64,000 nucleotides of DNA from contig NZ_JANFNS010000001.1 in the NCBI RefSeq assembly GCF_024436065.1, positions 496,001 to 560,000 of the forward strand, written 5' to 3'. Within the stretch, counting starts at the first letter, position 1. Each line of letters starts with the position of its first letter. The stretch comes from Saccharibacillus sp. JS10. Its GTDB lineage: Bacteria > Bacillota > Bacilli > Paenibacillales > Paenibacillaceae. Positions 8,357 to 16,986 of this stretch are shown here, piece after piece. The notes below the pieces were generated by a model. That model was not told where the DNA came from, made no database searches, and was given only the letters and a program-made list of their open reading frames with translations. A program made the position numbers and the translations under genes.

Positions 8357-8385
8357 AGTATATCGAACATACGTTCTTTTGTCGA
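8357..8385 (-). promoter_or_regulatory. Promoter with embedded LexA (DinR) box
   Basis: On the minus strand -35 TCGACA (8380-8385), 17-bp spacer, -10 TATACT (8357-8362). The spacer holds CGAACATACGTTCT (8364-8377), which fits the Bacillus LexA consensus CGAACRNRYGTTYC at every position except the last. Confidence 0.85.
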
Positions 8386-8482
8386 GTTCTTTATCACTTT
8401 ATCTCTTATGATCTTGTTTATGATTTCTTTCTCGATTCTGCTCTTCTAATGAAGGAGTACCTTCTATTACCCACATCAAAAA

Positions 8483-8510
8483 ATAAAAAACTCTCCTGGT
8501 AAGAGAGTTT
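8483..8510 (-). terminator. Terminator of the SPFH/NAD-kinase-like operon
   Basis: AAACTCTC / GAGAGTTT hairpin; on the minus strand it is followed by TTTTTTATTTTTT. Confidence 0.8.
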
Positions 8511-8524
8511 GAGAACTTAACAAC

Positions 8525-9535
8525 TTACACTGCCAATAAACCTCTTCGCTCCGCCAAACTAATCGAAGCTTCCACTCCCGACCCGAACTCCAAATAATCA
8601 TTTTCTACGCCATCGCTAAAGATCACGCCGCTTTCCGGCATTTGCGAAATGATCCGCAGCGGCTGACGTTCGTCGATTTTCCCGAAGACTAGATTCGCCG
8701 ACGTGGTGCGGCTCGGATAAGGTTCGCGCACACTATAATACAGATAAGGCGAATCCCAGCCAAACGAAGGATCAGGCGCCAAAGCTCCTCTTGACGATTG
8801 CCCCGCTGCACTCGAAGCAATCCCTGCCGCGCCTGCCAATACGCTGCGTAGCCATCCTGTCGAACCCATTCCTGTCGATACGATAATTCCGCTCGACGAT
8901 TGCTGCTCCGCATGCTCGTTGATTCGGAGCTCATATCTTGCCGATACATGCGTACGTCGCCCGATAAACAAATCATTCACCGCGTATAACGTCTGCCCGT
9001 CGTTTAACTGAGCTTGAGCCAATCTGACTTCTTTGAGCGGACGCTTATTTTGCATCAGATCGCGTACTACAGCCGGTAACTCCCTTGTCGTAAAAGGTAG
9101 AAGTGCTCCATCCCACCGTTTGGGATCAGGATTCACTCCGATTAACGGCTGTTGTCCCGCATATTTGAGCGTATTTGCCACTAGACCGTCTTGTCCTAGG
9201 ACGACGACTATATCTTTCGCCCCAAAAATAAAGTTCGACACATGCTCTCGGTCCACTTGCTGGACACGTCCAATCACGCTAAGATATTCTGTCGCCTGAA
9301 CAAGGGCTTCGCGGTATACTTGGTCTTCTACCAAATAATCTCCAAAGTCCGCGCCTAGACGCTCAACATAAAATTGCGCTTGCTGAATCGTATTGTATCG
9401 CACCACCAACTCTTCCAGGCGCGTCCGGCGCTTCACGAGCACGATCTTCGCTTCTGTTTCCGGTGCTCCGGCTTCCCTTGTACCTGCAGACATCTGTCCT
9501 TGTCGATGACTTTCTTTTTTTCCGAAAAAACTCAT
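8525..9535 (-). CDS. NAD(+) kinase-like protein with degenerate motifs
   Basis: 336 residues. The middle and C-terminal parts resemble the ATP-NAD kinase fold, but the signature motifs are altered. GGDGT is GQDGL, the NE motif is ND (VNDLFIG), and the TPTGSTAY region reads STGMGSTGW. The first ~30 residues are hydrophilic and variable. It follows the SPFH gene with a 4-bp ATGA overlap, so the two products are probably made in step and may work together at the membrane. True NAD kinase activity is doubtful. It may bind a nucleotide or a diacylglycerol- or sphingosine-like lipid, as related kinases do; this is inference. Confidence 0.75.
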   Translation of the reverse strand: MSFFGKKESHRQGQMSAGTREAGAPETEAKIVLVKRRTRLEELVVRYNTIQQAQFYVERLGADFGDYLVEDQVYREALVQATEYLSVIGRVQQVDREHVSNFIFGAKDIVVVLGQDGLVANTLKYAGQQPLIGVNPDPKRWDGALLPFTTRELPAVVRDLMQNKRPLKEVRLAQAQLNDGQTLYAVNDLFIGRRTHVSARYELRINEHAEQQSSSGIIVSTGMGSTGWLRSVLAGAAGIASSAAGQSSRGALAPDPSFGWDSPYLYYSVREPYPSRTTSANLVFGKIDERQPLRIISQMPESGVIFSDGVENDYLEFGSGVEASISLAERRGLLAV

Positions 9536-10569
9536 CGCTGAGCCGCCCCTCTCGTAGCCTCTCCGCTCATCAAGCTTTGCAGCAGATCCGGCGAAATATT
9601 GAGTTGACCGATCTTCTCGGCATTGCCGGCAATTTCCTGGAATGCGATCGCGATCAATTTATCCGGCTTCATATCCATATTCGTCATCGCTTGCAGCACA
9701 TTCGGATTTACACTTTCCAGCGATTTCATAACGGCTGTCAACTCGTAGGCTTTCGCATCGGCAGCTGTTTTCCGATTCGTTGTTTCCAAGCCGATCAGGT
9801 CTTGTCTGCGTTCTTCCATTCCGATGTCAAAGCTGAGCTGTTCTTGCTCCATTTCATGCCGCTTTTGCTTCACGGCTTGTTCAGCATTCAATTGAGTTTC
9901 GCGGATTTGGCGCTTTTTCGTTTCGACCGCGATTTCGGTATTCAATTCATTTTCTTTCACTTGGCGTTCTTGCTGAATCGAAGCATTTCGGCGACGATAT
10001 AACGCTTCATCCGCATCTTGTAAAATTTCTTCCCGAGCTTTGGCTTCGAGTGCCCGCATCGTATCTTTATTTGGCAAAATAGCTAGAATCGACAGTCCCA
10101 TCAGTTCAACGCCGAGTGCCGCCAATTCTTCATCGCCTGCAAGTTCTCGGCGCATATTTTGAGCCAGAGTTTCGCTAGCTTGAATCGCTTCCCGCAGCGG
10201 CATCCGAGCAAGCCCACGTTTGATACGTACTTTGACAATATTGACGACACGTTGACTAAGCAGCGCCGGATCATCCGAGAGGTACCGGTGTCTTTTCAGA
10301 TCATACGTGTAATTCAAGACTTCGGTCATACGGCGATACTCGGCGATTCGATAAATTAATTGTCCTTGTACCGTAATTTTCTGATAATCGCTTGTCATTT
10401 CATCGAACATAAATGGAACATCGATCGAAGATACCGGAACAACCACTACCGACGTCGTAGGTGCATAGTAGTGAAAAGCAAGACCGACGCCTTCTTTGAC
10501 GACTTTACCGTTTTTGATTTTCATGACATATTCACTCGGTTGAAATTTAGCAAATCGGAATCCGAACAT
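9532..10569 (-). CDS. SPFH/band 7 domain protein
   Basis: 345 residues. An SPFH domain spans about residues 20-190, with a VVVVPVSSIDVPF strand region and RVVNIVKVRIKRGLARMPL. A long charged coiled coil follows, about 190-270 (RQVKENELNTEIAVETKK). The C-terminal segment is NPNVLQAMTNMDMKPDKLI. No clear N-terminal transmembrane helix is visible, unlike flotillins, so membrane association would be peripheral. SPFH proteins assemble as membrane-microdomain scaffolds. The tight 4-bp overlap with the NAD-kinase-like gene suggests a conserved two-gene module. Confidence 0.85.
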   Translation of the reverse strand: MFGFRFAKFQPSEYVMKIKNGKVVKEGVGLAFHYYAPTTSVVVVPVSSIDVPFMFDEMTSDYQKITVQGQLIYRIAEYRRMTEVLNYTYDLKRHRYLSDDPALLSQRVVNIVKVRIKRGLARMPLREAIQASETLAQNMRRELAGDEELAALGVELMGLSILAILPNKDTMRALEAKAREEILQDADEALYRRRNASIQQERQVKENELNTEIAVETKKRQIRETQLNAEQAVKQKRHEMEQEQLSFDIGMEERRQDLIGLETTNRKTAADAKAYELTAVMKSLESVNPNVLQAMTNMDMKPDKLIAIAFQEIAGNAEKIGQLNISPDLLQSLMSGEATRGAAQR

Positions 10570-10683
10570 AAGAAGTTCCCCGCTTTCGTTATTTGATTTG
10601 TTATTGTCGTTTCGACTTTAACAACACAATAGCATAATAAATCGATATTATCAATATGATATTTACAAAAAGTTACGAACAAA

Positions 10684-10719
10684 TTAAAAAAAGCTTTATC
10701 CTAATTGAGGACAAAGCTT
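10684..10719 (-). terminator. Terminator of the small membrane protein gene
   Basis: AAGCTTT (10691-10697) and AAAGCTT (10713-10719), with TCC/GGA extending the stem. A T run follows on the minus strand (10684-10690). Confidence 0.75.
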
Positions 10720-10756
10720 AGATCGATTTTCTATTCTATATTTTCACGTCATTAAT

Positions 10757-11014
10757 TTAATGCGATAACCGCCAGAACAAAACAAACGTATAAAACACCG
10801 CCGCCAAAATGAGCTGAATACGATAACCGTTTTTCTCTTGCGGATCTGCCTGAATATAGATGGCAATATTTGCGAGCAGATTAGGGATATAAACAGCTCC
10901 AAGTAATAATAATCCTGTCGAATAGCTAACTAATTGCAAATCTCCACCAATATAACCGAGTACAAGAAAACCCAAAACAAAAAAGACCAGCGTGATAATA
11001 TGCCATCTGTCCAT
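10757..11014 (-). CDS. Small integral membrane protein, unknown
   Basis: 85 residues with two or three hydrophobic segments (about 5-24, 31-52 and 66-82) and a short polar loop, QADPQEKNGYR, before the last. I do not recognise a family. AGGAAAAAG precedes the ATG. It lies 70 bp downstream of the second SMI1/HEAT gene with no terminator between, so it may share that transcript. A terminator follows it. Confidence 0.65.
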   Translation of the reverse strand: MDRWHIITLVFFVLGFLVLGYIGGDLQLVSYSTGLLLLGAVYIPNLLANIAIYIQADPQEKNGYRIQLILAAVFYTFVLFWRLSH

Positions 11015-11084
11015 CTTTTTCCTATCTATGTTTTTAATCCATCGAATTATGGTTTTTCACCTCATTTACACGAATATTGCGATT

Positions 11085-12428
11085 CTACAACATCATTTGA
11101 TATTGCCGCAATAAATGTCTGGCTTCTTCCCGAATCTCTGCATCGGAATCCGTAGATGCTTGTTCCAAAAAGCTGTACGCTTGTTTGCCATATTCGCTAA
11201 GTCTACTCAAAACCGCTTTGCGAAGAGTGACACCGGATGAAGGCAAAGCGATAAGTTTCCCATACTTGGCTAGCAAAGACGGTAAAGGCACTCCTTCTAA
11301 CGCACACACCGCTGTTTCTTGCACAATCTGATTCGTATCATCTAAAGCCTCACCCAACTGCGTCGCATAGACTTCTTTACCTGGCAGCCGCCCTGCGTGG
11401 AAGATGGCTTCTCGGCGCAGTTCAGGATCAGGATGCGTAAAGAAAGGAATCAAGGCATTTAACGGATTAGCAGATCCACGCTCCAAGATTCGAATCAGTT
11501 GACAAAAAAGCTCCGGGTCTTCTTCTTGCATCAACTTTTGTTGAATTAAAGAGGTTAACTCGCCGCCTCCCGGTTCGCCATACATATCGATTTGGCGAGC
11601 CGCGTTCAACCGTTCTTCGATCAATGGACCAGATAGGGCTTGCCGCAAAAAAGGAATCGCTTGCTCATAGTTTTTTTGCGCCAAAATTTCTATAGCTGCA
11701 TTCCGAACTATTTTCGAAGAATCGGTACATTGCTCGAACAAAAAAGATAACGTTTCTGTTTTGAGCTTGGGCAGCTTGTACATGCCTTGAATTGCACTGA
11801 CCTTCACTTGTTCTTCCAAGCTACTTAAATACAAATCGATCAAGACCATATCATCGCCCGCAGGCTTTGTCGCAAACCATCCAAGATCGTAGCCGCCAAT
11901 CACTTCATCCAACCAACGTTCGTACCATTCCAGAAAATTAGCCTCGTATGTAAAAAAAGGAATTTGCTCATTATGATCGATATAGACGACGCGCCCGCGA
12001 TAAGGTCCATTTAAGACAAGCATCATTTCAAAAGTCCAGCCCATTGATCCGATTCCGAGCATTCCGCCGTAAAGTTCAAGTTTGTGATCTTGAGAGTAAG
12101 CAATCAGAGCTTGCCAATGCTTTCGTGTCATCTTCGGGCTCAACAAACAATCTTGTTGCAAAAGTTCCGGCGAACTCTCTAAATCCAATTCACGTATTCC
12201 GTGATAAGGCCCCGCTCCGCCGTTCCCGACACCTTTTAAAAATTCGGCAAATTCTTGGGGCAAAGTGACTTGGGTTTGAGCTTCGAATATTTCGATTTGT
12301 TCTTGTTCCAACGGTAGATAGCTTTCGTAGCGATGCCGCTTGGCACCAAATTCCTTAAAATTCGGATCACGCTTTGTTGCCATCTTTAATTTCCAAAGTA
12401 TTCGCTCCAATTGCGCTTGCTTATTCAC
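11085..12428 (-). CDS. SMI1/KNR4-domain protein with C-terminal HEAT repeats (copy B)
   Basis: 447 residues with the same layout as the protein at 2164-3519. An N-terminal SMI1/KNR4 domain carries LPQEFAEFLKGVGNGGAG and FLEWYERWLDEVIGG. Six to seven HEAT-like helical pairs run from about residue 200 to the end. The start is GTG at 12428, 8 nt after AGGAGG; the ATG seven bases upstream is out of frame and stops at once. The two copies sit about 7.6 kb apart and are clearly diverged, so this is an old duplication or two members of a lineage-expanded family. HEAT repeats suggest a protein-binding surface. Function unknown. Confidence 0.85.
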   Translation of the reverse strand: MNKQAQLERILWKLKMATKRDPNFKEFGAKRHRYESYLPLEQEQIEIFEAQTQVTLPQEFAEFLKGVGNGGAGPYHGIRELDLESSPELLQQDCLLSPKMTRKHWQALIAYSQDHKLELYGGMLGIGSMGWTFEMMLVLNGPYRGRVVYIDHNEQIPFFTYEANFLEWYERWLDEVIGGYDLGWFATKPAGDDMVLIDLYLSSLEEQVKVSAIQGMYKLPKLKTETLSFLFEQCTDSSKIVRNAAIEILAQKNYEQAIPFLRQALSGPLIEERLNAARQIDMYGEPGGGELTSLIQQKLMQEEDPELFCQLIRILERGSANPLNALIPFFTHPDPELRREAIFHAGRLPGKEVYATQLGEALDDTNQIVQETAVCALEGVPLPSLLAKYGKLIALPSSGVTLRKAVLSRLSEYGKQAYSFLEQASTDSDAEIREEARHLLRQYQMML

Positions 12429-12633
12429 GTCATGTTCCTCCTCGAAAAATAAAGCCGAGCTGCAAGCATCAGCCTTTTGTATTCATTTTTCAATTAACGT
12501 CTATGTTATAATTTCAATTTGTAATCATAAACAAGAAATTTTTTACTACTGTGCTTGATTGTAACGGGTTGGAGAGTTTTGTGCAAAATTCCAAATTACC
12601 TATTTTACTGATTTTTATAATACGTTTGCATAC

Positions 12634-12679
12634 AAAAAAGCGGCTTCCGCTTCGTTTATCGAAGGGAACCGCTTTTTTT
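12634..12679 (-). terminator. Bidirectional terminator after the MFS gene
   Basis: AAAAAAGCGG and TTCC arms pair with GGAA and CCGCTTTTTTT around a hairpin that itself pairs CTTCG with CGAAG. T runs exist in both directions. The rest of the 270-bp gap shows no gene. Confidence 0.85.
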
Positions 12680-12702
12680 CTATTTAAAACAGATAAAACG
12701 AC

Positions 12703-14205
12703 TTAATGCGATTCTCCCGAACCTGCTTTGGCATTGCCCATAAAAGCAATCGCGACGGCTGCAAGCGCAATCGGAATCAAGGCAAACAAGAACATCGAAG
12801 TAATCGAATCCGACATAGCATTCACGATTTTCGTCAAAATATCCGGTGGAATCTGCGCGCGAACATCCGATTGGAACACGCTACGAAGATCACCGCCCGC
12901 AAATCCAGAAGCTGCATTTTCTTGCCCTGCGAAAGCGTCTTTGAGACGACTTGCCAAAACACTACTTTGGATCGCGCCGAAGATCGTAATGCCTAACGTC
13001 ATACCGAACGAACGCAAAAACGAATTCGTTGAATTGGCTGTTCCTCGATACTGCGGCTCCAAATTATGAATCGAAGCGGTTGGCAGCATGGAGAACGAGA
13101 ATCCGACACCGAATCCGGCAAGAACCATATAGATGGTCAGCAGCACACGAGACGTATCCGGTGACATAAACGCAAGTAATGCCATTCCGGCGAAAAATGA
13201 AATGACCGAGATCGTCATCAGGCGACGGAACGGAACTTTCGCTTGAAATACACCGCCGATGCCGCTACCCGCTACAGAACCAAGCATCATTGGAGTTAAA
13301 ATTAAACCTGCGTTGGTTGCCGATCCGCCGTAGACAGCTTGAACAAACAACGGAATATACACTGTCAGAATAATAAAAGTCGCTCCGTACAAAAAAGCCA
13401 AGACTTGCGCCGAAGCGAACAACCGACGTTTAAACAACCAAAAAGGCAAAATCGGATCTGCCGCTTTGCGCTCCGCAAATACGAAAGCGATAAAAAAGAC
13501 AGCAAACGCTGCAAATAAGGATAAAATCGGTACTGAATTCCATCCATAACCATCCGACCCACCAAGCTCTAATGCAAACATCAAAGCCACGATGGAAGTG
13601 ACCAGCGTGATCGCACCGATCCAATCGATCTGTTGTTTGCGATGTACAGCTGATTCTTTGTAGAAAGTCATGATCAAGATCAATGCGACAATCCCGATCG
13701 GAACGTTCACATAAAATACCCAGTGCCAACCGATACCTTCGGTAATATATGCACCAAGCAGAGGACCGAGTACACTTGAAATACCGAATACCGCGCCAAG
13801 CAATCCTGTCATTTTACCGCGTTTTTCCGGTGGAAACGTATCAAAAATGATCGTGAATGCAATCGGCATCAACGCACCGCCACCGATTCCTTGAATCGCG
13901 CGGAACAAGCTAAGCTGCGTCATCGTTTGCGCTAATCCGCAAAGCGCAGAACCGATCAAAAATACAATTAAACCAAAAACGAAAAAGCGTTTGCGTCCGT
14001 ACATATCGGACAATTTACCGAAGATCGGCATCCCTGCCATCGTCGCGACCATATAAGCGGATGTTACCCAGACAAATTGATCCAGTCCGCCCAGATCTGC
14101 AACAATCGTTCCCATCGCAGTAGCAACAATGGTATTATCCATCGCCGCCATCAAAATGCTGAGCAGTAACCCTGCTACAATCCATTTTGTATTGACTTGA
14201 TTCAT
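12703..14205 (-). CDS. MFS transporter, DHA2 (EmrB/QacA) family
   Basis: About 500 residues with 14 predicted membrane segments, the mark of the DHA2 drug:H+ antiporter family. Motif A is GKLSDMYGRKRFF. Acidic residues in TM1 (MAAMDNTIVATAM) match motif D1. GIGGGALMPIAF and the GLLGAVFGISSVLGPLLG antiporter motif are present. I chose ATG at 14205, with GGGTGA upstream, over the TTG at 14220. A TetR-type palindrome fills the promoter spacer, so the gene is probably induced when a substrate releases a repressor. No TetR gene is adjacent. Confidence 0.92.
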   Translation of the reverse strand: MNQVNTKWIVAGLLLSILMAAMDNTIVATAMGTIVADLGGLDQFVWVTSAYMVATMAGMPIFGKLSDMYGRKRFFVFGLIVFLIGSALCGLAQTMTQLSLFRAIQGIGGGALMPIAFTIIFDTFPPEKRGKMTGLLGAVFGISSVLGPLLGAYITEGIGWHWVFYVNVPIGIVALILIMTFYKESAVHRKQQIDWIGAITLVTSIVALMFALELGGSDGYGWNSVPILSLFAAFAVFFIAFVFAERKAADPILPFWLFKRRLFASAQVLAFLYGATFIILTVYIPLFVQAVYGGSATNAGLILTPMMLGSVAGSGIGGVFQAKVPFRRLMTISVISFFAGMALLAFMSPDTSRVLLTIYMVLAGFGVGFSFSMLPTASIHNLEPQYRGTANSTNSFLRSFGMTLGITIFGAIQSSVLASRLKDAFAGQENAASGFAGGDLRSVFQSDVRAQIPPDILTKIVNAMSDSITSMFLFALIPIALAAVAIAFMGNAKAGSGESH

Positions 14206-14245
14206 GACTTTTTCACCCAACCTTTACGTACTTTAATTTGTTTAA

Positions 14246-14274
14246 ATCGTAAATGACCAGTGGGTCATTGTCAA
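14246..14274 (-). promoter_or_regulatory. MFS promoter occluded by a TetR-like operator
   Basis: Minus strand: -35 TTGACA (14269-14274), 17-bp spacer, -10 TACGAT (14246-14251). The spacer contains the perfect inverted repeat AATGACC-N4-GGTCATT (14252-14269). Such placement gives tight repression. Confidence 0.82.
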
Positions 14275-14397
14275 GAATCTTTTATGTCTAATTAGCCATA
14301 ACCCAATTCAAATGAATTTAAACTTCCTTTCCCCTACTTATGTTGTATAATAAATCCAGAAGCAACTCAGCCACCTATTGCGAAAGGAGTTTTATTT

Positions 14398-14859
14398 TTG
14401 GGTCAATTCGATTGGGAACAAGAAAGAGCCGAATCTGCGAAACGTTCTTCTTCCCCTCTTAGTTCTGATGAGTATGATAGACAAAATCCTTACAACAATC
14501 CTCCTTATCCAGATCCTTATCATCAACAGCGTTTTGCTCCGCCGCGTCCTGATCGCTTCGGGATGGCAATGACGGGGTTTATCCTTGGACTATTCAGTTT
14601 TGCGGTTCCTCTGCAAATTTTAATGCTTATCTTTTGGGTACCCGATTCAAATAGTAGCAGCGATCTAGGTGCCATGCTGCTTATCCTACTTCTACTTACA
14701 CCTTTTACCGCTGTAGTAGGTATCATTTTATCGATTATAGCCGTACGCAGTTCTCGCGGAGCCAAACTTGCCATTGCAGGCATTTGGTTTAGCGCTTTAT
14801 CGATGATTGTAATCAGCGCTTTAGTATTATTAATTTTTATCGGTCTGGCGTTCTCGTAA
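14398..14859 (+). CDS. DUF4190-like small membrane protein
   Basis: 153 residues. The first ~55 are hydrophilic and rich in Pro, Tyr, Asp and Ser (NPPYPDPYHQQ), cytoplasmic by the positive-inside rule. Three hydrophobic stretches follow (about 57-80, 95-117 and 121-150) in the pattern of DUF4190 proteins, with a short RSSRGAKLA loop before the last. The TTG start at 14398 lies 8 nt after AAAGGAG, and a TATAAT box is at 14346-14351. Function unknown. It converges on the AraC gene across a shared terminator. Confidence 0.75.
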   Translation: MGQFDWEQERAESAKRSSSPLSSDEYDRQNPYNNPPYPDPYHQQRFAPPRPDRFGMAMTGFILGLFSFAVPLQILMLIFWVPDSNSSSDLGAMLLILLLLTPFTAVVGIILSIIAVRSSRGAKLAIAGIWFSALSMIVISALVLLIFIGLAFS

Positions 14860-14874
14860 ATCATCCAAAAAACA

Positions 14875-14937
14875 AAAAAGCCTTCAATCTTTAAAGAGTA
14901 TCCCATCCGGTACCTTTTAAAGATTGAAGGCTTTTTG
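14875..14937 (+). terminator. Shared convergent terminator
   Basis: Long stem of 16 bp, GCCTTCAATCTTTAAA with TTTAAAGATTGAAGGC, flanked by A5 and T5. It ends both the DUF4190-like gene and the AraC gene. Confidence 0.9.
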
Positions 14938-14955
14938 CAAACGATTATACTACAT

Positions 14956-15861
14956 TTAATATTTTCTAAACTGATTCGGCGACATCCCTGTTCTTGATTT
15001 AAAAAACTTAGAGAAGTTAGCCGGATATTCGAACCCTAGATGATAAGCAATCGTGGAGATCGGCTCTGAAGTTCCAGAGAGCAGATTTTTGGCAAGGTCG
15101 GTAATCTGATAATGAATATGCTCTTGTGTATTTTTGCCGGTTTCTTTTTTTAACAAATCACTTAAGTAGTTCGTGGAATAACCCATCTCTTTAGCGAGTT
15201 CCTTGACACTGGGAATCCCGGTTTCTTGTAAACGCTGCACCGTAAAACTGTCTTTTACCAATTTTTCGAAGCGATCCACGACATCATGATTAGCCGTTTT
15301 TCGAGTAATAAATTGCCTGCCGTAAAAGCGTTGGGCATAATTGAGCAGTAGTTCAAGATTGGAGATGATTAAGTCCAAAGAATAGATATCGATATTTTGA
15401 TTAAATTCTTCGGTGAGGATTTGCACGATTTGCGTCACTACAGCTTTTTCTTTTTCAGATAAATGAAGCGCTTCATGAAGGGAATAGGAGAAGAACGAAT
15501 ATTCGTCCATTTTGCTGCCCAGCGAACTTTTGCGAATCAAGTCCGGGTGAAAACACAACATCCAACCTTCTGTAGCTTCATAATGAGGATCAAAGTCTAC
15601 CACAAGCCGCTGTTCCGGTGCCATAAAAATCATGCTGCCTTCGTTAAAGTCATAAGAGCGTCGTCCGTATTGCATATTAAAATTCGTACCCTTTTTCAAA
15701 GAAATCGTATAAAAAGCGTTTACAAACTGAATATTGTTATACGTCTGATCCGGTTTAAACTTATTTAATTCGATACAAGTGATTAGCGGATGTTTAGGTT
15801 TTTCATATCCCAAAAGCTCATGCAGCATAGATATGGAGTCAATTCTAATGATTTCGTTCAT
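14956..15861 (-). CDS. AraC family transcriptional regulator
   Basis: 301 residues. The N-terminal part (about 1-170) is a cupin-like effector domain. The C-terminal ~100 residues hold the two AraC helix-turn-helix units: SVKELAKEMGYSTNYLSDLL and PISTIAYHLGFEYPANFSKF, then the closing GMSPNQFRKY. It follows the SDR gene by one base with its AGGAG inside that gene's end, so the pair is one operon. An inverted repeat upstream of the operon is a candidate binding site for autoregulation. The effector is unknown; control of the co-transcribed reductase is likely. Confidence 0.9.
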   Translation of the reverse strand: MNEIIRIDSISMLHELLGYEKPKHPLITCIELNKFKPDQTYNNIQFVNAFYTISLKKGTNFNMQYGRRSYDFNEGSMIFMAPEQRLVVDFDPHYEATEGWMLCFHPDLIRKSSLGSKMDEYSFFSYSLHEALHLSEKEKAVVTQIVQILTEEFNQNIDIYSLDLIISNLELLLNYAQRFYGRQFITRKTANHDVVDRFEKLVKDSFTVQRLQETGIPSVKELAKEMGYSTNYLSDLLKKETGKNTQEHIHYQITDLAKNLLSGTSEPISTIAYHLGFEYPANFSKFFKSRTGMSPNQFRKY

Positions 15862-15862
15862 C

Positions 15863-16762
15863 TCAAAATATGACTCCTGTCATTTCTTCTGAACGGTTCC
15901 ACAATTGTTTGGCGTTTTTTTCATCATGAGAAGATTTGCTGGACGGATGCACGATTGGGTAGCCTTTGATATTCATCATTCCTGAAGGCCCGTAAAAATC
16001 GCCTGATTTCGCTTCTTCATCAAAAGCCGCCCTAAGCGTAGGCAAAGCCCCCATACTCGCATGTTGCGAAATCAATTTAGTGATGCCTCTCAAAAACGCG
16101 CTATGTCTTTGTAAATCTGTCGCCGCGATTCCGGGATGGGCAGCTACGACTTTAGGATGGCCGCCTTCTGAATTCAATTTGCGCACAAGCTCATAAGTAA
16201 AATAAAGATTCGCTAACTTGCTATCGGCATAAGCTTGATTCGTGCTGTATTTTCTTTTTTCCCAATTCAAATCGTCAAAATTGATCTTGCCCATCATATG
16301 AGCCGAACTTGAAAGGACGACGATTCTGGAGCGGGCTGTTTTTTTCAGTGCAGGCATCAGTAAACCGGTTAGCGCAAAATGCCCTAAATGATTAGTGCCC
16401 AATTGATTTTCGAATCCATCGGCGGTTTGGGAATAAGGCGTATACATAATACCCGCGTTGTTAATCAAAATATCCAAGTAGTCGTAATCTTCTAAAAATG
16501 AATGGGCAAAAGCTTTAACCGAATCTAAATCCGCTACGTCTAATTTTCGAACATCAATATTCGCTTGCGGAAATTCTTTTTTGATTTCGATTGCTGCTTC
16601 TTTTCCTTTATCAACATTACGTACAGCCATTATGACTTTTGCACGTTTGGATGAAATGACTTTTACCGCTTCTTTTCCGATTCCGCTTGAAGAACCGGTT
16701 ACGATCATCACTCTTCCTTGTTGATCTGCTATCTCCGCTCCATCCCATTGTCGTTTACTCAT
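15863..16762 (-). CDS. Short-chain dehydrogenase (retinol-dehydrogenase-like)
   Basis: 299-residue NAD(P)-dependent oxidoreductase of the classical SDR superfamily. The cofactor motif is TGSSSGIGKEA. It also has the NNAG motif (ILINNAGIMYTP), Ser in VLSSSAHMMG, and the catalytic YxxxK as AYADSKLAN. The length and the GTNHLGHFALTGLL segment match the retinol dehydrogenase/WW-domain oxidoreductase-like group. A Gly-Pro-rich C-terminal part (FYGPSGMMNIKGYP) is typical of that group. It is the first gene of an operon with the AraC regulator. Substrate unknown. Confidence 0.9.
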   Translation of the reverse strand: MSKRQWDGAEIADQQGRVMIVTGSSSGIGKEAVKVISSKRAKVIMAVRNVDKGKEAAIEIKKEFPQANIDVRKLDVADLDSVKAFAHSFLEDYDYLDILINNAGIMYTPYSQTADGFENQLGTNHLGHFALTGLLMPALKKTARSRIVVLSSSAHMMGKINFDDLNWEKRKYSTNQAYADSKLANLYFTYELVRKLNSEGGHPKVVAAHPGIAATDLQRHSAFLRGITKLISQHASMGALPTLRAAFDEEAKSGDFYGPSGMMNIKGYPIVHPSSKSSHDEKNAKQLWNRSEEMTGVIF

Positions 16763-16784
16763 CGCCTTCTCCTGCCCTTCTCAC

Positions 16785-16851
16785 CTTTGGATTGAATATA
16801 TATGTTCAGTACGTCTGCTTTTGTTAACCTCATCATACGATCAATCCAAAG
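16785..16851 (-). promoter_or_regulatory. Inverted repeat upstream of the SDR-AraC operon
   Basis: CTTTGGATTGA (16785-16795) and its exact reverse complement TCAATCCAAAG (16841-16851) are separated by 45 bp, within the 5' region of the operon. Widely spaced half-sites are usual for AraC proteins. The right half also overlaps a small palindrome, CCAAAGTTTGG. Confidence 0.5.
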
Positions 16852-16986
16852 TTTGGTATATATACGCATCCTCTGTAGACTTATCCGAATCCCGGTACTC
16901 TCTAAATCAATCATTTAAACTACGCAAAAAAAACCTACAAGAGGACTTTTCTTAAAGTGTCCATCTTGTAGGTTAATGTAGATGAA

